Shown here one piece after another: positions 55,762 to 64,000 of a stretch of DNA of 64,000 nucleotides. Source of the DNA: Cricetomys ansorgei (Eukaryota; Chordata; Mammalia; Rodentia; Nesomyidae); the NCBI GenBank assembly GCA_026225945.1, contig JAMJFZ010000239.1:25197501-25261500 (forward strand). The letters run 5' to 3'. The position numbers and the translations under genes are program-made. Within the stretch, counting starts at the first letter, position 1; each line of letters starts with the position of its first letter. Under the pieces are notes generated by a model. The model did not search any database and had not been told where the DNA came from. It was given only the letters and a program-made list of their open reading frames with translations.

Positions 55762-56015
55762 CTGCCTCTGTAACAGACTGTGCTGCAACTGCCTGTTCTG
55801 TAACTCACTCCAGCCTCAGCTTCAGTAACTCCCTGTAACTGACTCTTCAACTTATTCTGTTAACAGCTCCTCAACTGATGCTTCAACTGACTCACTCTGT
55901 CTACTCCTGTTAACTGACTCTTCTTAACTGACTCTGTTAACTGAATCCTCTGTCTGCTCCTGTTAACTGACTCTATTCTAACTGACTTTAACTCCTCTGT
56001 AACTCTCCTCAACTG
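55762..56015. repeat. Degenerate (AACTGACTC)n array
   Basis: Some 20 imperfect units built on AACTGACTC / GTTAACTGACTCT, spaced about 9-20 bp. Possibly a satellite-like section of a rodent RMER-type element. Family unknown to me. Confidence 0.7.
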
Positions 56016-57026
56016 TTGAAAGCCCATGTTTTTTCATGAAAGTTGGGCATGTCCTTATTTTGCTAACTCTTCCTCTTATTAGTCACTTTGCCATTCACTC
56101 TGACTCATCTCAGATGTCACTTCCTGTGTGACACTGACTTCTTCTGAGTTCTGCTTCCTGTGTCAGCTTCCACTGTTTTTCTATGGATTAAAGGTGTCTA
56201 CATTCCATCCAGACCACACAGGCCTCTGACTGCAATCCCTTCATATAGATCCCTGGAATATAGACCCTTCCTAGCTTTCACACAGGCCTATTCCTTTACA
56301 ATGGGGTTTTAGCCACAGAGAGGGCCTCATAATCAGGATCTCATGGTTGGTGTACAAGACTGTTGCTAAGCAAGTTAGAGTACATATGTCAGCACAGCAC
56401 TGTCCAATTAGACTAAGACTGAGAAAGCCTAATATAGACTCTTAGACTGAGCATATAGCCATTAAAACAGGGAATGTGGTGATAAGATCAAACCCCAAGA
56501 ATTATTCTTTTATTATTTCTTCAATATTTAATAAACATGATAGCTATGCTGACATGTGTGAAAATTCACCCTATATATTCTAACACACACAATCTATATA
56601 ACAAGAAAACTCCAAGTCAAACGTCCACAATTCAAACTATTTGAATACATACTTCTTCAAGTTAAGATAGCATTTAGTCTGAATTACTCATATAAATAGC
56701 CTTAGTTCTTTAATTAATCTGCAAACAAGGAGACAGCACCCAGACATAATTTTTAAAGTATGTTCTTGCTAGGGCATTATCATTTTATCTAGATAATTGA
56801 CAATCTTTCAGAAATGTGAATCGGAAAAGGACATTTCCATGAGGTTTCGTGTTTGTCATGGAGCATTAGTGGGACATCAGCATCTGTACACACCCTGGAT
56901 CACATCCAAATGATATTATTGATCAAACCAACAATAGCATCTGGAAAATTAGATGGCACAAACTAAAACAGTCTGGATTTTGCAACCAGTCTGGGGATGC
57001 TTCACAAATGTTCCAGATGTGTTGTA

Positions 57027-57030
<4 letters not shown>
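56016..57030. other. CT-rich continuation, then unique DNA
   Basis: 56016-56320 still has a CT-rich repeat-like texture and may be the rest of the element holding the AACTGACTC array. From 56320 nothing is recognised. Confidence 0.4.

Positions 57031-57087
<57 letters not shown>
57031..57087. repeat. (TA)n microsatellite
   Basis: About 28 TA units, self-complementary. Confidence 0.95.
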
Positions 57088-57091
<4 letters not shown>

Positions 57092-57197
57092 GCCTTTGTA
57101 TCTGGCTTTATAGTGAAGTGTATACTAAGGCCTGTGTGTCTGACTTTGTAGTGAAATGTTTCAGTAAAGCCTTTGCTATGTCTGGTTAATTCAATAG
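57088..57197. repeat. Three diverged 38-bp tandem units
   Basis: Units begin TAAAGCCTTTG (57088), TAAGGCCTGTG (57126) and TAAAGCCTTTG (57165). The first two also share TAGTGAARTGT. A partial unit (GTTGTAGTGA) appears just left of the TA array, so TA expansion probably occurred inside the tandem. Confidence 0.7.
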
Positions 57198-58979
57198 AGG
57201 CTGAGAGTTGTTTTGAGACTGTTTGAACCTTGAAGAATTGCTGATTCTCTGTAATGCTTGCAGTTGGTGCTAAGTGAGAGTTTACAGTTTCACAGACCTT
57301 GGTCCTAAGATACTCCGGCAAACTTGGAGTTCTTACTTTTGATCATGGCTGGCCATAGTCAAAAGGACTGAGATTTGCGTGGGCTGTTTACTCTTTCAGG
57401 CTGCAAGTGTAATACGACCTATGGTAATTGGAACTTTTCCCAGCCCTAATTGACCCCATGCAATTACTGAATAAAAATACTTGGAGCAAGCAAAAGCATC
57501 AGTCTGCAAAAGGCTGTTCCCTCTGCTCCTTGATTTCAAGGCTTAGCATCTTGATGAGTTTCTTTCTCTTCTGTGGCACCTTCAACCAACATCATTCAAT
57601 AGTATCTCATGAAGGTTGTGAACATTTTCATTGAAATCAGGAATCTACTTTATAATTAGTATTCCATATGTAACTATTCCCTTCCCAAGTTTAGTGAATT
57701 AATGGGTATTTCTAATCTTCACAGGAGAATAGAAGACAACTTTGTTGTTCATTAACTCTCATTAATAGTATCTATAAAAATAGGCTTCTAAACAACTAAA
57801 ATTAGTAAATGTTAATAGACAATTCTGAACTTAAATCCATGCTGGGATATTGATAATCAGGGCCATCATGTTTATCATTACTTATTTATAGATGTCATTA
57901 GTAAAAGGCTAGTAAAATGTCTATTAAGAAAAGTTAGCTCCTGTCCTTTGAAATAAATTCATCAATGTGTTTCACTGTGTGGTCTTCTATAAATTTCAAA
58001 AATATTAGAGTTTAAAGATATGCCTTAAATTGCAGAGTTCATCAAGTAAATATGAGACATGCCTGGAATCTTTTTTCTGGTACTTCCGTTGTCCTTGCCA
58101 GAAGTAATATGAAACGAAGAGCATATTCAGCTTAGCTTGATTTCTACTAAATATATTTAGACTCCCAAAGGCCTTTTAATTTCATTTTATTCTGTTTTCA
58201 ACTCACTCCAATCCTTCCTGTATAGGTTTTTTTTTTTTATTCTTCCATTAGCGCAGTTCTCTTAAACATATTATGTGATTCATTCTATTAGACAAAAAAA
58301 AAAATGTATCTAAAACTCTAGTCAGGTTAATTCCATCTCCTTTAGAGTGAGCTGTAAAGCTGCTGTGGGTCTATGTCCTTAAAACATCCAGGTGTTTCTA
58401 GGCAAGATTTTTTTTAAGATTTTTAAGATTCTCAATAAAGCATGTTTCCTACACAGGGAAGCATTTAAATCTCACACTGTATGTGAAATAGCAAAATACT
58501 GAGTTTAGATATAGTGTGCAAAAAAGTAAGTATGTGGTGTGATTTCAATGGTAGGCACCTAAAAGTAAAACAGAAAGATGTGGTTAAGATTTTAGAAGAT
58601 GAGTTTTTTAAACAGGGTTTTAACAGACACACAGATAGTCAGAGGATGGCAGAAAAGGGGAATAGAGCAACTGAGAACAAGTGAAGAATCGAAAAATAAA
58701 GTGATACAATAAATCCAGCAATGTCCAAATTAAAATTAAATAGCAGTGGACCACAAGCATCAATTAGCAGACCTCAGTTATCAATTTTAATTTAAAAACA
58801 AGAGTATACTTATTCTCATATAAATGTGTTTTTTTAAAAAAAAGGACAGACAGTATTGAAAGTAAACAAATAGGAAAACATTCTATGATGGCAGTGGATA
58901 TCAGAGGGCCAGACTCGTACCTCGATCACAGACAGAATAGGCTCCAGAAAAGACAGATACCCTATCTATGCCCTTAATA
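57198..58979. other. Unique AT-rich DNA
   Basis: No repeat or gene recognised. 57330-57960 is relatively free of simple repeats. Confidence 0.4.
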
Positions 58980-59237
58980 AAAAGATGACACATGAAACAT
59001 CTAGGGTGATGCTGAAAGATGCACACAGAGGAATGTCTGACTGTAAATATTTATATTAGAAAATAAAAATGATTAAATCCAATTGACCTACCTGAAAAAA
59101 CTAGAAAAAAATGAAATCCATAATAAATAAAAGTAAGGAAAAAATAATGGCAAATGCAGAAATATACACAGGAATCTGACGGTTGAGTAAAGTTGAAAAG
59201 CCAAAAGTTATTTCTTTGAAAAGAACAACAGAATTAG

Positions 59238-59239
<2 letters not shown>
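58980..59239 (+). mobile_element. Ancient L1 ORF2 fragment (L1M-like)
   Basis: TATTTATATTAGAAAATAAAAATG, CTGAAAAAACTAGAAAAAAATG and CCAAAAGTTATTTCTTTGAAAAGAACAACAGAATT match, in order, a region of old L1 ORF2 between endonuclease and reverse transcriptase. Confidence 0.5.
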
Positions 59240-59295
<56 letters not shown>

Positions 59296-59345
59296 TATGC
59301 ATATGTATACATGTATGTACATATATATGCATACATGTGTATATA
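59240..59345. repeat. (AT)n with (CATA/TATG) extension
   Basis: A pure AT array to about 59289 followed by imperfect ATATGC/ATGTAC units. Confidence 0.95.
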
Positions 59346-59371
59346 CATAAAGTTCTTTTTTCTTTTCTTTT

Positions 59372-59456
59372 TGGGGGTTTGGTGGCAGTATTGGGAATTC
59401 AACTTAGGTCTTCAGACATATGAAGCAAGCACTCTATCACTAAGTTACAGCCACAG
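59372..59456 (-). mobile_element. ID SINE
   Basis: Reverse ID: TATTGGGAATTCAACTTAGGTC, GAAGCAAGCACTCTATCACTAAGTTACAGCC. Confidence 0.65.
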
Positions 59457-60984
59457 TTTTATGGGCTTCTATTCACATTAGAAAGTTCATTTCAGTGCTT
59501 ACAGGTAAGCAAAGGTGGGTAATAGAAAGCTTTGGAACATGAAAATCAGTAAACTCTTTCAGGCTTTCAAAACAAAGAAGCCCAGGGTGACAATTGCAAA
59601 GCAGTTTGACCTGGTCCAAACAAGGAAAGATAGACAGTAGACTCCAAGAAGAAGTTCTGCATAAGGAGTTTCAGAAACAACACAAAGCACAAATGAAACA
59701 CTTAAATTCCACACACAAAACATGTCACAGCATGCCATGATTTAGGACAATTGATGAACACAAAGGTAACATTTTGCCCTTAATTTTGCTGAGATTCTTC
59801 CACCACTATCCTAGAATTTTAGGAAAGGAATTCTGTAGGCAAGGCACTTGGGTAAGCTAGAGACATAAAATAATCAAATAGTCTTGAGAAGTCCTGAGGT
59901 CCAAAGTGGACCAAAAGACCCAGCCAGTTCTGAAACTAACATTGTCAAAATAATAATACAAGTTATTAAAAGTTGATCTAGATTTTGAAAAATTTATCCA
60001 AATGCAGATAAATCATGGGATAGCTACATACAGAAGAACATAAATAATGTATAAGGTACTATATCAAGTCAGCCTGTAGGTTAATAACAAAAGGAAAAGC
60101 AATTACAGAATCAAATATGAGTGGGGTTGACACCAATAATGTGAAAATAAAATTATAGCTCATTTATTTTGAAAAGGAATGGTAACCATGCCAACACTGG
60201 TACAAAGTCAAAAGGTAATCTCTGAACTAATATAAATGTATTCCATATACATATACTAAATATAATATTATAGGAATTATATGTGAAGATTTGATATAGG
60301 TTTAAAGGAACAACAGACCTAAACAGCTAATAATGCTGATTCCAATAATAACTGAAAAGAGAAAAAGATTGAATAGTGTGAGTTATATGTACATCTTCAT
60401 AATAGAGGCAATTTTGATATTTCTAAAGTGATATTTTGAGAAATAGACTATTATATAGAGGTAGGGGATTAGTCAACCAAAGCTCTCATAACATGTGAAA
60501 ATGATTCTTCCTGACAAGTGAGCAGTCAAAGTGGAACTTTTTATTATAAGTTCTTCTGTACTACTTAGACCCATAGCATGCTCATTCTGTTTTGATAGAA
60601 ATTGAATGGTTTTAAATAAAATATGAGCAAGTATTTCACATGTAATGATATAGATCCTTGACAATGAATACTTTGAAAAGTTTGTCATTGGTACAAGAAA
60701 AAGGTTTGACCTAAAACTAAGACTAAAATATTTTCTTAGAGATAAACCAGTTCATATACATAGATAAAAAATAATCTATGTATTTCTTTATCAAAAAATA
60801 AAAAGATAATTGTATTCCAAAATGTTCTGTAAGAAATCCTCTTGTATAAGCCAAAATATGTGCAAAAATCAGCACGAGTAATAACAATGTCCAGCCACCA
60901 CTGAAAGTATCCAGAATCAGTAAATCAAATACTTTAACAAAATTCTTCAAAGCATATTATGTTAGCTTCCTTTTTTGTTTTCTA
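59457..60984. other. Unique AT-rich DNA
   Basis: Nothing named. Parts of 59900-60400 have an A-rich L1-like texture without recognisable motifs. Confidence 0.4.
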
Positions 60985-60989
60985 GTATC

Positions 60990-61350
60990 TTTAATGTCTG
61001 TGTGTAGGTTTTTGCATGTGCTTGCTGTAGTACACATGTGTCACAACAGTGTGTGTGTGAAGGTCAGAGGACATTTCAGGAATCAGTTCTCTCCTTGTCC
61101 AGGGTCTGGCTCTCTCCCATTGCTTCTGCTGACACAATGCATTCCTGTCAGTGTGCTGTGTACTCCAGGTTAGCTGGCCTGCCATTTTCTGGCCAATTTT
61201 CCTGTCTCCACTTCCAACTCACTGTAGGAGAGCTGGGATTGCAGGTATGAACTATAGTGACTTTTATAGGATTCTAGGCATCAAACTCAGGTTGCCAGGC
61301 TCGTACAAGAATCATGCTTACCTGGTGAGCTTTCTTCACTGGACTTTATG
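60990..61350 (-). mobile_element. B4 SINE
   Basis: Reverse-oriented: GAAGGTCAGAGGACATTTCAGGAATCAGTTCTC, GTGTACTCCAGGTTAGCTGGCC, GGAGAGCTGGGATTGCAGGTATGAAC and GCATCAAACTCAGGTTGCCAGGC. Confidence 0.8.
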
Positions 61351-61361
61351 TTCGTTTTCTA

Positions 61362-61715
61362 ACAAAGGAACAGAAAATATCCTAGATAATAAACTTATAA
61401 GGAGGAAAGTTTTATTTGGCTCATGATTTCAGTCCGCACTCTCTGGCCACGGTTTTTTGGTCCTGTGGCAGCACAGTCCACCATAATGGGAGCACCTGAC
61501 AAAGACAGCTTGCTCACCTCCTGGCATCCTAGAAACAAAGAGACATAAACAAAAGGCCAGGGTGCTAAAAGTCCTTTCAGGTTACATCCCCAAGGACCTA
61601 CTTTCTAACCACCAGGCCCCACTCCCTGAAGAATGCAATGTCTCCTAATAGATCCACTGTGATGTGTCAACACATAAGCCTTTCGGGAACACTCCAGATC
61701 CAAAATGCAGCATAT
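61362..61715 (-). mobile_element. MaLR LTR (MT/ORR1-related)
   Basis: Reverse-oriented: AATATCCTAGATAATAAAC, GGAGGAAAGTTTTATTTGGCTCATGATTTCAGTCC, ACAGCTTGCTCACCTCCTGGC, CCAGGCCCCACTCCCTGAAG and GGGAACACTCCAGATCCAAAATGCAGC. Confidence 0.75.
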
Positions 61716-62765
61716 AAAAATGTTTAACTGTATTTCAGCAATCAGAAAAAAATAAATGAATAATGAAAAGTACTGTCATATTGCTCATCATCTTCAACAG
61801 AATTACTGAACCATTCACAATGAGTCAGTTAAATTTTATCAGCCCCAATTAAGATAATAAGGACCATGTCTCCCTCCAAGATAGTACATTAAGATTAATA
61901 AGGCTTTCTCTCTGTTTATTGTCTCTCTTCCTCTATGCCATATAAAACTACGACTCCTTCAAGATAGTTTTAGAAATTTCACACTTCAAACCCTGAAAGA
62001 ATCATGTAATTTAAAAGTTTACAATTTTAAAATGCTCAGTGAGCTTAAGTCCTGAAAACCCAACTGTCTTGTAATGTCTCAGCTTTGTCCCTCCTGCTAG
62101 CAGACTGGATTTATCTGGATTAGATTCATGAATCTCTAGGTACTTGCCAGTACACCTGCATTCATCTGTATCCTGAGTGCCCTACATCTGAACTCATAGT
62201 AACTACTTGATATCTTACAGAAGTGTGACCAAAGAACCTTTTTCTTTGTGTATACTGTTTATGAAAAAAATAGAACTGTAGCTTGTATATCATGATTCTA
62301 CAATCTTGGGAAGCCGTATACTTCTAAAATTACTAAAAAAGAGACCACTGGAAGCCATATATAGTCAACTGGCAGGCTCGATTAAGAGACAAAAACAATA
62401 GCTCATGGTGACTCAAGAGTGTTTCCTGACTTCATTGTAAGTAGATTTACAATCTAGATCAACTGATTCCAGAGCTTACTTGCTTCAGCCGCGGGTTGCT
62501 CAGCTCCAGATAAAGATCCACACACAAAATGTAAGAGTATGAAGTCACAGCCGCTGTGGGTGTGTGTGCAACCATGAACATTCAACTAACATCTAAATTT
62601 CTCGTTGATATCTGTTCTGATAATTTCAATTAAAATTTTCTTATTTGTTGAATTTTGAATCAGGTTTCAGAAAAGAATAATGATTTTCCAATCCTGGTCT
62701 GCTTTGGAAGGAGAATTTTAGGACCATTTGAAACTAAAGGACATAGTTTTGAATATTTTTGGTTT
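61716..62765. other. Unique DNA, possible conserved element
   Basis: 61790-61960 (AGTCAGTTAAATTTTATCAGCCCCAATTAAG and neighbours) has a CNE-like texture. No gene or repeat is certain. Confidence 0.35.
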
Positions 62766-62767
62766 TA

Positions 62768-62993
62768 AGATCTGGAGAGACATCTCAGCTGTTAAAGGCA
62801 CTAGCTGTTCTTCCAAGGTCCTGAGTTCAATTTCAAGCATCCACATGGCAGCTCATAACCATCTGTAACTCCAGTTCCAAGAAATATTATACCTTTTTCT
62901 GGCCTCTGTGGGCACTAAAGCACACAGGTGGTGCACAGACAAATATGTAAGCCAAACACTCTTACACACAAAATGAAATTAAATTTTTTAAAA
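62768..62993 (+). mobile_element. B3/B2-type SINE
   Basis: TCTGGAGAGACATCTCAGCTGTTAAAGGCAC head, GAGTTCAATTTCAAGCATCCACATGGCAGCTCA, TCTGTAACTCCAGTTCC, and an A-rich end. Direct repeats AAGATCTG (62767-62774 and 62994-63001) look like target-site duplications. Confidence 0.85.
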
Positions 62994-63024
62994 AAGATCT
63001 GTGAATAAACTTAAAGATTTACAG

Positions 63025-63222
63025 ATGAATAGATAGACTCTAATGTAGGTAGACAGATAAAATACACAAATTGTTAGATAACAGATAATAAATAGTTACT
63101 ATTGATAGAAAGATATTGGGCATTTAAATGACAGACTATAGAAAGATTATGACCAGATAGATATGACCGAGTTATTGATTGATAGAGGAAACAGATGATA
63201 GCAACTAGATAAAGATAGATAT
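63025..63222. repeat. Degenerate (GATA)n-rich tract
   Basis: Scattered GATA/GATAGA units, strongly decayed. Confidence 0.7.
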
Positions 63223-64000
63223 CCTTTTCTGAAAACTTAAGAATATGCAACATAACCCATGCTGTCAAAAGCTTAATGTAATACAATGGAAGAATTAGAT
63301 CCAAAACTCTCTCCAAAATAATATGCTTTTGAGATTTTTATCAATCAATTATTTGGCTGACATATAGGTCAAATGTAATGCTCTATGTTTGTAGAATATT
63401 TTATGCCTGGTAACCTTCACATGTAAAAGCAATGTCTTAACTGACATTACTATTCTCTGATAGCTCAGGTTTTTAGACATTTCTCTCTGATACAGCCATC
63501 TGATGGAGTGGGATTGCTACATGTAAAATAACATGAAAAGACTGCCCATTAACTTGCTCTCTAAAATACCCTTAAGTAACTGACTTAATGCAATATTTAG
63601 AACGGTGCAGTCGGCTGGGAAGTCTTGTTCTTAGATATAGTGGCTGCTGGGCATGAAGATTGTAGGAGTTTCCTGCCAGCCTTTGTCTGTAAGCTCTCAG
63701 TGGTCATTTGTTCTCCTGAAATCAATTGTTCCAAACCAAATTAAAGTTTTTAAAACAATGATTTCTTCTTTGGAGAACAGATTTTAAAATATAATGAAGA
63801 GAGTTTTTTCTGCTTGCTTAACTATGTGTCTATGATAATATTCATTATATACTAGCCCTCCAGTTACTCAACTCTAAAATTTATTCAGAACATTAAAATT
63901 AACAAGGCTGATAGCTCTTTATTTCGGAGGGATTTTCTACCTGTTACTTTTCCAGGCTTCAACTTTTCTTTCTACACTCAGAGTGCAATTGCAGAATCCA
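63223..64000. other. Unique AT-rich DNA
   Basis: Nothing recognised up to the window edge. Confidence 0.45.

Noticed and set aside
1..64000. CRISPR array, operon or bacterial mobile system
   Set aside because: SINE, LINE and MaLR content shows a rodent nuclear genome. Tandem arrays here are microsatellites without spacers of constant length.

Overview
The window is non-coding DNA from a muroid rodent genome. It carries B1, B3/B2-type, B4 and ID SINEs, MT-type MaLR LTRs and Lx-like L1 elements, a combination restricted to mouse- and hamster-like rodents. Much older mammal-wide repeats (MIR, L2, MLT1, MER2) lie among them. The sequence is AT-rich and dense in (CA)n, (TC)n and (AT)n arrays. I found no convincing protein-coding exon, tRNA, rRNA or snRNA gene. 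All longer open frames are microsatellite translations, pieces of retroelements, or short frames in AT-rich DNA with no recognisable domain. The exact species cannot be read from the sequence. The window is either intergenic (gene-desert-like) or inside a large intron. Family names come from remembered consensus sequences and no database was searched, so superfamily calls are safer than subfamily names.

Layout. 1-5.7 kb: a direct pair of LTR-like sequences (minus), abutting MT and MLT1-type LTRs (plus), a B1 with target-site duplication, and an MLT1/MST LTR (minus) with a B1 inside. 5.7-9.4 kb: a unique block that may be a conserved element, then a long inverted repeat (6968-7204 / 8554-8782) enclosing two B4 SINEs, with its right arm inside an A-tailed retroposon. 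9.4-36 kb: mostly unique AT-rich DNA with scattered MER2, L2, MIR, B1, B3, B4, ID, LTR and L1 3'-end fragments and several microsatellites. 36.5-38.3 kb: an L1 3'UTR (plus) joined tail-to-tail to an L1 5'UTR/ORF1 piece (minus). 43.1-48.9 kb: a nearly full-length but broken L1 (plus). 51.85-52.46 kb: a 600-bp G/A tract with a 114-bp higher-order repeat. 55.1-56.0 kb: a solo class-I ERV LTR with a 4-bp target-site duplication inside a degenerate AACTGACTC-rich array. 57-64 kb: (AT)n arrays, an old L1 fragment, B4, B3 and ID SINEs and a MaLR LTR.

No genes work together here, and nothing in the window amounts to a new biological system. The most informative structure is the inverted copy of a unique segment pasted into a retroposon about 1.35 kb away. 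It looks like a templated insertion and could form a long hairpin if transcribed. The GGA tract and the (GGGTT)n array are the next most notable, as candidates for non-B DNA.
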